DNA of 64,000 bases from Ruminococcus sp. (GTDB lineage Bacteria; Bacillota; Clostridia; Lachnospirales; Lachnospiraceae): positions 1 through 64,000 of the forward strand of contig JACERV010000006.1 in assembly GCA_013911065.1 (NCBI GenBank), read 5' to 3'. Below, piece after piece: positions 25,683-33,400 of the stretch; the first letter of the stretch is position 1; every line of letters starts with the position of its first letter. The translations under genes and the position numbers were made by a program. Under the pieces are notes generated by a model, which saw nothing but the letters and a program-made list of their open reading frames with translations, made no database searches and had not been told where the DNA came from.

Positions 25683-27086
25683 ATGGATAAATTTATGCGT
25701 TCTGTCCGTTTGAAGACGGAGGCCTGCCAGGGCTGTATTAATTGTATTAAGTACTGCCCCACCCAGGCCATCCGGGTACATAATGGGAAAGCTCATATTA
25801 TAGATAAATTCTGTATAGATTGCGGCCGGTGTATCCGCTACTGTCCGCACCATGCCAAAATTCCAATCTATGATTCTCTGAATGTACTAAACCATTACAA
25901 ATACACGGTAGCACTCCCTGCACCATCACTCTATGCTCAGTATAACAATCTCACCAATGTAGATATTGTATTGAATGCCCTGCTTAAACTGGGGTTTGAT
26001 GATGTTTATGAAGTCAGCGCTGCCGCAGAATTAGTTTCTGAGGCCTCCAGGGAATATATGAAAGCCCATGCAGATGAAGGGCCTTTTATCAGCTCTGCCT
26101 GTCCCTCTGTGATACGGCTGATCCGGGTGAAGTTTCCCTCACTCCTTTCCAAACTTCTGCCTATAAAGCCTCCGGTAGAAGTTGCCGCTGAGATTGCCAG
26201 AGCACGAGCCATTGCAGAGACAGGGCTTCCTTCAGAGGATATTGGAATCATTTTTATATCTCCCTGTCCCTCCAAGGTTTCTTATGTCAAGGCACCCCTG
26301 GGAATTGAAAAAAGCAGCGTTGATAACGTAGTGGCGATCAAAGATATTTATCCACTTCTGCTCCCTCATATGAGCCGGGATGAAAGCCATCTCAAACCGC
26401 TTTCCAAGTCCGGGCGTATTGGGCTTGGCTGGGGAAACTCCGGTGGCGAAGTAGGGGGACTTTTAATTGACAACTATCTTGCTGCCGACGGTATTATAAA
26501 TATTATGCGTGTTCTGGAGGAGATTGAGGACGAAAAAATACACGGCCTCAAATTCATTGAATTGGGCGCCTGCAACGGCGGCTGCGTGGGCGGCACTCTT
26601 ACTGTGGAAAATGCTTATGTAGCCACAACCAAGACCAAGCGCCTTCAGCGTTATCAGCCAGTGTCCCAGAGTCATCTGTCCGCCCACCCTGAACTGGAAA
26701 ATATTGGCTGGGATGACGGAATCCAATATGAACCGGTATTCCGATTGGGTAATACGTTTAAAGAAAGTTTAGAGATGATGAGCACTGTGGAGGAGCTGAC
26801 AAAGAAGTTTCCGGGGCTGGATTGCGGTTCCTGCGGAGCCCCCACCTGCCAGACTCTCGCTGAAGATATCGTAAGAGGGGCAGCCACCAGTAATGACTGT
26901 ATTTATGTTCTGCGTGAACATATTGCAAGTCTTTCCAAAGAGATTGATTTCCTGTCCAAGGCCTCTGCCCGTTCTTGTGATTTTGAGGACGAGAATGCAA
27001 AGCTGCTCCGGGAATATGTTCATAAGCTTACAACGGAGCTGGATGCATTTGGTGTGCCGGAACAGCAGAATAAGAAGGGAAGGTAA
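25683..27086 (+). CDS. non-canonical H-cluster (sensor-like) iron-sulfur protein
   Basis: A 467-residue relative of [FeFe]-hydrogenase. Two N-terminal [4Fe-4S] motifs (CQGCINCIKYCPTQAI; CIDCGRCIRYCPHHA) precede an H-cluster-like domain (about 75-370). Its three motifs are degenerate: SSACPSVIR (Ala at the usual proton-shuttle Cys), SPCPSKVSY and GACNGGCVGG. The putative cluster cysteines remain, but the catalytic surroundings are lost. A CGSCGAPTC...C cluster motif (about 380-405) and a helical tail follow. There is no PAS domain, unlike HydS. It is probably a sensor or redox relay rather than a hydrogenase; this is inference from motif loss and neighbours. Confidence 0.85.
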   Translation: MDKFMRSVRLKTEACQGCINCIKYCPTQAIRVHNGKAHIIDKFCIDCGRCIRYCPHHAKIPIYDSLNVLNHYKYTVALPAPSLYAQYNNLTNVDIVLNALLKLGFDDVYEVSAAAELVSEASREYMKAHADEGPFISSACPSVIRLIRVKFPSLLSKLLPIKPPVEVAAEIARARAIAETGLPSEDIGIIFISPCPSKVSYVKAPLGIEKSSVDNVVAIKDIYPLLLPHMSRDESHLKPLSKSGRIGLGWGNSGGEVGGLLIDNYLAADGIINIMRVLEEIEDEKIHGLKFIELGACNGGCVGGTLTVENAYVATTKTKRLQRYQPVSQSHLSAHPELENIGWDDGIQYEPVFRLGNTFKESLEMMSTVEELTKKFPGLDCGSCGAPTCQTLAEDIVRGAATSNDCIYVLREHIASLSKEIDFLSKASARSCDFEDENAKLLREYVHKLTTELDAFGVPEQQNKKGR

Positions 27087-27090
27087 TGCT

Positions 27091-27420
27091 ATGAAATTAC
27101 AGAGTGTTTTAAATTTACCGGATTGTAAGGTATTAATAGAGGGAAATCCACAGCGTGAAGTCTCTAAAGTCTTCTGTTGCGACCTGCTCAGTATTGCAAT
27201 GAGCAAAGCTCCCGCGGACGGTGTATGGGTAACTGTGATGGGGAATAAAAATACACTGGCTGTTGCGGCACTGGCTGACATTGCCTGTCTCGTTTTGGCA
27301 GAGGGAGTTACCTTGGACGAGGGAACTCTTATGCAGGCCGAAAAAGAAGGAATTGCAGTTCTTGCCACAGAGCTTCCTGTTTTCGATATCGCTCTGAAAG
27401 TTTATGAAGCCGGAAAATGA
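27091..27420 (+). CDS. DRTGG-domain protein 2
   Basis: A 109-residue DRTGG-like protein (VWVTVMGNKNTLAVAALADIACLVLAEG; the end has VLATELPVFDIALKVYEAGK). It is distinct from but similar in layout to the protein encoded at 24871. The start at 27091 follows AGAAGGGAAGG and lies 4 bases after the stop of the preceding H-cluster-like gene. It overlaps the PHP gene by 4 bases (ATGA). Its function is unknown. Two DRTGG proteins flanking an RsbW-like kinase and an H-cluster protein suggest a conserved signalling set. Confidence 0.8.
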   Translation: MKLQSVLNLPDCKVLIEGNPQREVSKVFCCDLLSIAMSKAPADGVWVTVMGNKNTLAVAALADIACLVLAEGVTLDEGTLMQAEKEGIAVLATELPVFDIALKVYEAGK

Positions 27421-28142
27421 TGACCGGATTATACTATGACCTCCATATCCATTCCTGCCTTTCCCCATGCGGGGATGAGGATATGACCCCGGCTAATATC
27501 GTGGGAATGGCTGCGGTAAAAGGATTGGATGTCATTGCCCTGACCGACCATAATAGCTGTAAAAATTGCCCCGCGGCCTTATACCACGGACAACATTACG
27601 GTGTCACAGTGATTCCTGGAATGGAGCTGTGTACTGCAGAAGAAGTACATGTGGTCTGTTTGTTTTCCTCTTTGGCAGACGCACTTTCCTTTGATGCTTA
27701 TGTCTACGAGCACATGCTTCCTGTGAAAAATAAGGAAGAAATTTTTGGCAGACAGCAGATTATGGATGAGCAGGACGAAGCGATTGGAACCGTCGGCAAT
27801 CTGCTCATCAGCGCTACAGATATATCCTTTGATGATGTATTTTCCCTGGTGTCTTCTTATCATGGTATTGCTTACCCGGCACATGTAGATAAACGTTCGT
27901 CCAGTATTTTATCCAACTTAGGATTTGTGCCGCCAGACAGTACCTTTACCTGTGCGGAGTTTCACGATTTAAAGAATCTGCACCGGATACAAAAAGAACA
28001 CCCTTACTTCTTACAATGCAACATTATAAGCAGTTCAGATGCACATTATTTGAATGATATCCGCGAACCGGAGTATCAGATCTTCTCAAAATCAAAGGAA
28101 ATCAAAGACATTCTGGCGGCAATCCAGAACCGACTGACTTAG
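27417..28142 (+). CDS. PHP-domain metal-dependent phosphoesterase
   Basis: A 241-residue PHP phosphoesterase. Metal-binding motifs appear in order: YDLHIHSCLSPCGDEDMTP (about 6-24), ALTDHNSCKN (about 40-49), PGMELCTAEEVHVVCLF (about 66-82), a histidine in YPAHVDKRSSS (about 157) and SSDAHYLNDI (about 204-213). Relatives hydrolyse nucleotide or polynucleotide phosphoesters; the substrate here is unknown. It is the last gene of the plus-strand operon, followed by a terminator. Confidence 0.88.
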   Translation: MMTGLYYDLHIHSCLSPCGDEDMTPANIVGMAAVKGLDVIALTDHNSCKNCPAALYHGQHYGVTVIPGMELCTAEEVHVVCLFSSLADALSFDAYVYEHMLPVKNKEEIFGRQQIMDEQDEAIGTVGNLLISATDISFDDVFSLVSSYHGIAYPAHVDKRSSSILSNLGFVPPDSTFTCAEFHDLKNLHRIQKEHPYFLQCNIISSSDAHYLNDIREPEYQIFSKSKEIKDILAAIQNRLT

Positions 28143-28176
28143 AGGATGGTTACACAGTGATTTTAAAATACAAAAG

Positions 28177-28213
28177 TAGCGCTCTGTCGTTGATAAGACA
28201 AGGCGCTATTTTA
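28177..28213 (+). terminator. terminator of the DRTGG-PHP operon
   Basis: The stem tagcgc (28177-28182) with gcgcta (28203-28208), plus inner tgtc / gaca, is followed by T-rich sequence including a TTTTTT run at 28221-28226, 34 bases after the PHP stop. Confidence 0.75.
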
Positions 28214-28464
28214 ATTGCTCTTTTTTAATCAGTATGGACATTATACGCATCGACTTCTCTCTTGTTCCTTCAAAAATATTTTATCGGTTCTATTATAACA
28301 CCTCTGTTATCTTCGCCCAATACATGAAAACGTGAGTTTCCGTAATACCGCAGTTTTATCTATAATATACTTATTTTAGGAGGTATCTCAGTAATCCACC
28401 AGAAGAAAAATGCCCCCACTCCAACGATCTTGCATCAGTTCTAGCAGAAAGGAAATCACATATA
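28214..28464 (+). promoter_or_regulatory. intergenic region with candidate rfb promoter
   Basis: This is the rest of a 322-base gap. A TATAAT at 28361-28366 with a partial -35 (TTTCCG at 28337-28342, spacing 18) is the best promoter candidate for the rfb operon. A strong AGGAGG at 28378 is not followed by a plausible gene; the only ORF there would be a 33-codon peptide overlapping rfbF out of frame. rfbF itself uses AAAGGAAAT near 28450. Confidence 0.4.
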
Positions 28465-29244
28465 ATGAAAGTAGTTATTTTAGCAGGCGGTTTTGGAACT
28501 CGTATTTCTGAAGAATCTCAGTTTACTCCCAAGCCTCTGATAGAAATTGGCAGTATGCCAATTCTCTGGCATATTATGAAGATTTACTCCTACTATGGAT
28601 TTCATGATTTTATCATTTGTGCTGGGTATAAACAGCATGCAATCAAAAAATGGTTTGCCGATTATTTTTTGCATACTTCTGATGTTACATTTGACTTTAC
28701 AAGAGATAATGAGATTATCATTCACAACAAACATATTGAACCCTGGAAGGTCACAATCGTTGATACAGGTCTGAATACTCAAACTGGCGGAAGAATAAAG
28801 CGCATCAAAGAATTTATCGGGAACAATACTTTTATGCTTACATATGGTGACGCAGTAGGTAATGTAAATATTGCCAGGTTATTGGAATACCACAATGCGC
28901 ATGGGAAAACCGGCACAGTATCGGTATATAACTTTGGTCAAAACAAAGGGGTCCTGGATGTTAACAAAAATGGCACAGTGGATGCTTTCCGTGAGAAGTC
29001 AACTTCAGATGGTGATTTAATTAATATTGGGTTTATGGTATTTGAACCCCAGCTTTTTGATTACATCGACGGAGATGATACCATATTCGAAAAGGAGCCG
29101 ATGAATCATCTGGTAAAAGATAATCAGCTAATGGCATATACACACAAAGGCCATTGGCAATGTATGGATACGCTGCGGGAAAAACAGCAATTGGAGAAAT
29201 TATGGACTTCCGGCAACGCACCTTGGAAATTATGGGAGGAGTAA
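28465..29244 (+). CDS. rfbF: glucose-1-phosphate cytidylyltransferase
   Basis: Activates glucose-1-phosphate with CTP to CDP-glucose, the entry step to CDP-3,6-dideoxyhexoses. It has 259 residues, normal length. The nucleotidyltransferase motif is VVILAGGFGTRISEES..PKPLIEIG (about 3-28), and FDFTRDNEIIIHN and MLTYGDAVGNVN follow as in RfbF. It is the first gene of a five-gene operon, overlapping rfbG by one base (TAATG). Confidence 0.95.
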   Translation: MKVVILAGGFGTRISEESQFTPKPLIEIGSMPILWHIMKIYSYYGFHDFIICAGYKQHAIKKWFADYFLHTSDVTFDFTRDNEIIIHNKHIEPWKVTIVDTGLNTQTGGRIKRIKEFIGNNTFMLTYGDAVGNVNIARLLEYHNAHGKTGTVSVYNFGQNKGVLDVNKNGTVDAFREKSTSDGDLINIGFMVFEPQLFDYIDGDDTIFEKEPMNHLVKDNQLMAYTHKGHWQCMDTLREKQQLEKLWTSGNAPWKLWEE

Positions 29245-30356
29245 TGAAATTCAACTTTTCATTTTATAAAAATAAAAGAGTATTTTTGACAGGGCACACG
29301 GGGTTTAAAGGCTCCTGGCTTTGTAAAATGCTGGTGAATGCAGGTGCAGATGTTACCGGTTATTCCTTAGCTCCGCCTACTTCACCCTCTCTGTTTGAAA
29401 TTGCCCAAATCGCCTCTGACATTCATTCCGTAATTGGTGATATCCGCGATTATCAATCCTTGAAACTGGCATTTGACAAAGCACAGCCCGAAATCATCCT
29501 GCACCTGGCGGCACAGCCTCTCGTAAGAGACAGCTACAAGAATCCGTCTTATACATATGAAACAAATGTGATGGGTACCGTCAATATTCTCGAATGTATA
29601 CGTAACAGCACCTGTGTAAAGTCCTTTCTGAATATCACCACAGATAAGGTTTACCTTAATAAAGAATGGGTATGGGGATATCGTGAAGATGATACACTGG
29701 ATGGCTATGACCCCTATTCTAACTCCAAGTCCTGTTCAGAACTGGTAACCCATTCTTATAAAAATAGTTTCTTTAAAGATGGACGTACAGCAATTTCCAC
29801 AGCCAGAGCAGGTAATGTTATCGGCGGAGGAGATTTTGCCACTGACCGTATCATCCCGGACTGCATCCGTGCAGCCGCAAATCATGAAGATATCATTGTA
29901 AGAAATCCCTTCTCCACCCGTCCATATCAGCATGTTCTGGAACCACTGTATGTTTATCTGATGATTGCAGCCATGCAATATGAAAATATAAAATATGCAG
30001 GGTATTACAATGTGGGCCCAGATGATGCGGATTGTTTTAAAACCGGTGCTTTGGTTGATCTCTTTGTCAGCAAATGGGGAGAAGGAATCAACTGGTTAAA
30101 TGTATATGACGGCGGTCCTCACGAGGCCGGCCTTTTGAAGTTGGATTGTTCTAAACTAAAGGATATATTTGGCTGGAAACCTCGCTGGAATCTGGATACC
30201 GCCATTGATATGGTAATTGAATGGAGTAAATGCTGGATTGCAGATGGAGATATAAGAGCATGTATGGATAAACAGATAGAGCAATTCATCCGGGTCGCAG
30301 ATAAGACCCGGATAAAGTCTCCGGCGGACGCGCAGGGTGGCACAGGGGAGGGCTAA
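29244..30356 (+). CDS. rfbG: CDP-glucose 4,6-dehydratase
   Basis: A short-chain dehydrogenase-type NAD-dependent enzyme converting CDP-glucose to CDP-4-keto-6-deoxyglucose, 370 residues. The Rossmann motif is FLTGHTGFKGSWL (about 14-26) and the active-site Tyr/Lys are in YDPYSNSKSCSELV. HLAAQPLVRDSY is characteristic of RfbG. The start at 29244 has GGGAGGAG directly upstream and continues from the rfbF stop. The last 13 residues (from SPADAQ) are encoded by a GC-rich palindrome and look appended to the family C-terminus. Confidence 0.95.
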   Translation: MKFNFSFYKNKRVFLTGHTGFKGSWLCKMLVNAGADVTGYSLAPPTSPSLFEIAQIASDIHSVIGDIRDYQSLKLAFDKAQPEIILHLAAQPLVRDSYKNPSYTYETNVMGTVNILECIRNSTCVKSFLNITTDKVYLNKEWVWGYREDDTLDGYDPYSNSKSCSELVTHSYKNSFFKDGRTAISTARAGNVIGGGDFATDRIIPDCIRAAANHEDIIVRNPFSTRPYQHVLEPLYVYLMIAAMQYENIKYAGYYNVGPDDADCFKTGALVDLFVSKWGEGINWLNVYDGGPHEAGLLKLDCSKLKDIFGWKPRWNLDTAIDMVIEWSKCWIADGDIRACMDKQIEQFIRVADKTRIKSPADAQGGTGEG

Positions 30357-30372
30357 AGCCCTGCCCGTCCGC
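30324..30372 (+). repeat. GC-rich inverted repeat across the rfbG stop
   Basis: The arms gcggacg c gcaggg (30324-30337) and ccctgc c cgtccgc (30359-30372) pair with a single mismatch and enclose the rfbG stop codon (30354-30356) in the loop. No T run follows. Base composition is far richer in GC than the surrounding AT-rich operon. It may be a REP-like insertion or a processing and stability structure between rfbG and rfbH. Confidence 0.7.
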
Positions 30373-30430
30373 GCCAAGTACGCCGAGAGTTACTTGAATC
30401 ATATAGAATGAGTCTGGGGGAGGAAATAAA

Positions 30431-31774
30431 ATGAGCTGTTGGAAAAACGAGACAGAAGCTCGTGAACAAATTAAAGAGTTGATTACTGAATATTATCACG
30501 ACTTCAAGAAGAAAGAGGCCCCTTATCAAGAGGGCGGACACATTGCATATGCAGGGCGTGTATTTGATGAAAAAGAAATGTGTGCACTGACTGATTCAGT
30601 ACTGGATTTCTGGCTGACCACAGGCCGTTTTGCAGACCGGTTCGAAAAGGAATTTGCAGAATGGCTGGGGGCAAAATATGCACATCTGGTTAACAGTGGT
30701 TCTTCAGCTAATCTGATTGCCTTTATGGTATTGACAGCACCTGAGTTGAACGAACGGCAAATTAGGCGGGGGGATGAGGTCATCACTGTAGCCTGTGGTT
30801 TTCCTACAACAGTCACTCCAATCATCCAGTATGGAGCGATTCCCGTATTTGTCGATGTAACGATTCCCCAGTACAATATTGATGTAACAAAACTGGAAGA
30901 AGCCCTTTCTGAAAAAACGAAGGCAGTCATGATTGCTCATACTCTGGGGAATCCTTTTGACCTTTCTGCGGTAAAGGCTTTCTGCGATAAGCATAATCTA
31001 TGGCTTATTGAGGATAACTGTGATGCATTAGGTTCCAAATATACGATAAATGGGGAAACCCGATTCACTGGTACATGGGGAGACATCGGTACCAGCAGCT
31101 TTTACCCTCCCCACCATATGACAATGGGAGAAGGAGGCTGTGTCTATACTGATAACCCCAGGCTGCATCGTCTGATTTTGTCTTTCCGCGACTGGGGCCG
31201 CGACTGTATTTGTCCCTCTGGTCATGATAATTTCTGCGGTCATCGTTTTGATGGTCAGTATGGAGAACTTCCTCACGGATATGATCACAAATATGTCTAC
31301 AGTCATTTTGGATATAACCTGAAAGTAACAGATATGCAGGCAGCTATTGGCTGTGAGCAGTTAAAAAAATTTCCGGCTTTCATTGAACATCGCCGCCACA
31401 ACTGGAAGAGGCTGTACAATGCACTAGGGGATCTTCAAGATCAACTTATTTTGCCCGCCCCCGCTGAAAACAGTCTTCCGTCCTGGTTCGGCTTTTTGAT
31501 TAGTGTAAGACCTGAAAATGGATTGAACCGGAATGATGTGACAAAATATCTGGAAGGCCACAATATCCAAACCCGGTTACTGTTCAGTGGTAATCTTATC
31601 AAACATCCCTGCTTTGATCAAATTCGTAATACAGAAGCTTACCGTACGGTGGGCAGTCTGGATAACACAGAATATGTTATGAATCATACTTTCTGGGTAG
31701 GAGTCTATCCGGGGATGACAGATGAGATGATTGACTATATGGCTAAAACAATAATCGAGGCGGTGCAAAAATGA
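30431..31774 (+). CDS. rfbH: CDP-4-keto-6-deoxyglucose 3-dehydrase (E1)
   Basis: A PMP- and [2Fe-2S]-dependent enzyme that removes the C3 hydroxyl in 3,6-dideoxysugar synthesis, 447 residues. It has the aminotransferase fold, but the usual PLP lysine is replaced by histidine in SSFYPPHHMTMGEGGCVYTD, the hallmark of E1. The cluster cysteines are in RDWGRDCICPSGHDNFCGHRF. The start follows GGGGGAGGAAATAAA. The E3-type reductase partner is not encoded in the window and must come from elsewhere. Confidence 0.95.
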   Translation: MSCWKNETEAREQIKELITEYYHDFKKKEAPYQEGGHIAYAGRVFDEKEMCALTDSVLDFWLTTGRFADRFEKEFAEWLGAKYAHLVNSGSSANLIAFMVLTAPELNERQIRRGDEVITVACGFPTTVTPIIQYGAIPVFVDVTIPQYNIDVTKLEEALSEKTKAVMIAHTLGNPFDLSAVKAFCDKHNLWLIEDNCDALGSKYTINGETRFTGTWGDIGTSSFYPPHHMTMGEGGCVYTDNPRLHRLILSFRDWGRDCICPSGHDNFCGHRFDGQYGELPHGYDHKYVYSHFGYNLKVTDMQAAIGCEQLKKFPAFIEHRRHNWKRLYNALGDLQDQLILPAPAENSLPSWFGFLISVRPENGLNRNDVTKYLEGHNIQTRLLFSGNLIKHPCFDQIRNTEAYRTVGSLDNTEYVMNHTFWVGVYPGMTDEMIDYMAKTIIEAVQK

Positions 31775-32688
31775 AAAAAGTAATTGTTACAGGAGCTAAT
31801 GGGTTTATTGGTTCCGCATTGTGTAAAGAATTATCTTCACAAGGAATCGAAGTAATTGCAGTTGTCCGTAACAAATATGCCTGTATTGACAATATTCAAA
31901 ACTTACCTGGCATAAGAATTGTGTACTGCGGGTTGATAAACTTTAAGCATTTGGAGGAGGTTATCCCGGACCGGGATGTGGATGCATTATATCATCTTGC
32001 ATGGATTGGAAGTGCAGGTTCCCTGCGGGGAGATTATCAGATTCAAATGGATAATATCCAATACACTTGTGATACTGTCCGTGTATGCGCTGCTATGAAC
32101 TGCAAACGTTTTGTGTTTGCCTCCAGTATTATGGAATATGAAATCGAAGCGCTCATGAAAGAAGATGATACCCCGGGTATCAATACCTTATATTGCAGTG
32201 CCAAGCTTGCGGCAAATTACATGGCGCGCACTATCGCCGGTTCTTTAGGAATTAGCTATATCCGTACAGTGATTTCTAACATATATGGTCCCGGAGAACG
32301 TAATCCACGATTAATCAATACCAGTCTTCGTAAACTGCTTCATGGTGAACGCTGCGCATTTTCAGCCGGCAGCCAGATTTATGACTTCATCTACATAACA
32401 GATGCTGCAAAAGCATTTGTTGCAGTGGCCGGAAAAGGTATTGCAAACCGCACTTATTATATCGGCAGTCTGTCACCCAGACCTTTAAAGGATTTTTTAT
32501 GCGAAATGAGAAACCAGGTAAATCCCAATATTAAAATCGGCTTGGGAGAACTTCCGTTTACCGGTATATCTCTGAGCTATAGGGAATTTGATATAGAAGC
32601 TGTTAAAAATGACACTGGTTTTGTTCCTTCTGTGGATTTTGCACAAGGAATAAGAAACACAATAAAATGGATTCAGGAACAAGAGTAA
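31771..32688 (+). CDS. NAD-dependent epimerase/reductase for CDP-dideoxysugar
   Basis: A 305-residue extended short-chain dehydrogenase. Its motifs are VTGANGFIGSALCKEL (about 5-20), LYHLAWIGSAG and the active-site pair LYCSAKLAANYMAR. A few bases overlap rfbH (ATGA) and the epimerase gene follows. By position it should reduce the 4-keto group of the CDP-3,6-dideoxyhexulose, as paratose, abequose or ascarylose synthases do. The exact sugar made cannot be read from sequence alone. Confidence 0.85.
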   Translation: MKKVIVTGANGFIGSALCKELSSQGIEVIAVVRNKYACIDNIQNLPGIRIVYCGLINFKHLEEVIPDRDVDALYHLAWIGSAGSLRGDYQIQMDNIQYTCDTVRVCAAMNCKRFVFASSIMEYEIEALMKEDDTPGINTLYCSAKLAANYMARTIAGSLGISYIRTVISNIYGPGERNPRLINTSLRKLLHGERCAFSAGSQIYDFIYITDAAKAFVAVAGKGIANRTYYIGSLSPRPLKDFLCEMRNQVNPNIKIGLGELPFTGISLSYREFDIEAVKNDTGFVPSVDFAQGIRNTIKWIQEQE

Positions 32689-32690
32689 TT

Positions 32691-33260
32691 ATGGCAGGCT
32701 TTGAGTTTAAAGAATTGAATTTGGAAGGTTCATATTTAATTCATAATTTTTCGGTTGGTGATTCCCGCGGCGGCTTTACTAAATGCTTTGAAAAGGATAT
32801 TTATCATGACAGTGGAATTGATTTTTGTCTGAGCGAAACCTTTGTCTCAATTTCTGCTGAGAATATAATCCGGGGACTGCATTTTCAGATTCATAATCCA
32901 CAGGCAAAACTGGTCAGTGTGCCACATGGGAGGGTTTATGATGTCATTGTTGATTTACGTCCACAGAGCCCAACCTTAAAAAAATGGCAGGGATTTGAAC
33001 TAAGTGCTAAAAATCATCTGGCTTTATATGTTCCACGGGGGTTTGCCCACGGCTTTGCTTCATTAGAGAGCAATTCTCTGATGTTATATCAGTGTGATGG
33101 TGCCTACGATAAACAAACTGATACCGGAATTCGGTTTGATGATCCTGAAATCGGTATCCAGTGGCCGGTTAATCTGAACAGTGCCCTTCTTTCTGCCAGA
33201 GACTTGCAGCTTATGAGTTTTGCTGAATATATGAAAAATCCAATGATAATACCAAAATGA
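32691..33260 (+). CDS. RmlC-type cupin sugar-nucleotide epimerase
   Basis: A 189-residue dTDP-4-dehydrorhamnose 3,5-epimerase-like cupin. Family segments are IIRGLHFQIHNPQAKLVSVPHGRVYDVIVDLRP split about residues 60-92 and LYVPRGFAHGFASLE about 110-124. GIRFDDPEIGIQWP near 148 is the normal RmlC end. In a CDP-dideoxyhexose operon the close functional match is the C5 epimerase of ascarylose synthesis (AscE). An alternative start at 32667 lies inside the previous gene without a ribosome site. This is the last gene of the operon. Confidence 0.87.
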   Translation: MAGFEFKELNLEGSYLIHNFSVGDSRGGFTKCFEKDIYHDSGIDFCLSETFVSISAENIIRGLHFQIHNPQAKLVSVPHGRVYDVIVDLRPQSPTLKKWQGFELSAKNHLALYVPRGFAHGFASLESNSLMLYQCDGAYDKQTDTGIRFDDPEIGIQWPVNLNSALLSARDLQLMSFAEYMKNPMIIPK

Positions 33261-33271
33261 ACTTATTAGGA

Positions 33272-33385
33272 GGATGCTGCAAAACCTTTGTCTCTTAGAG
33301 AGCATATACTAGATTTTAAGATTGCAAATAACACAATTTCAAGATCCAGTATCCTTCTTCGAGATATATGCATTTTGCAACATCC
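33272..33385. repeat. long imperfect inverted repeat between convergent operons
   Basis: The 13-base arms ggatgctgcaaaa (33272-33284) and ttttgcaacatcc (33373-33385) differ at one position. Inside them are further complementary stretches (gcatata / tatatgc; atactagat / atccagtat). It fills the 140 bases between the epimerase stop and the glycosyltransferase stop. It is either a bidirectional terminator (ccttttttcc follows on plus) or a small non-coding mobile element. Confidence 0.6.
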
Positions 33386-33400
33386 CCATAACCTTTTTTC

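Noticed and set aside
28410-28511. Short ORF of about 33 codons following an AGGAGG at 28378
   Set aside because: The spacing from AGGAGG to the ATG is far too long and the frame runs into rfbF; there is no support for a leader peptide.
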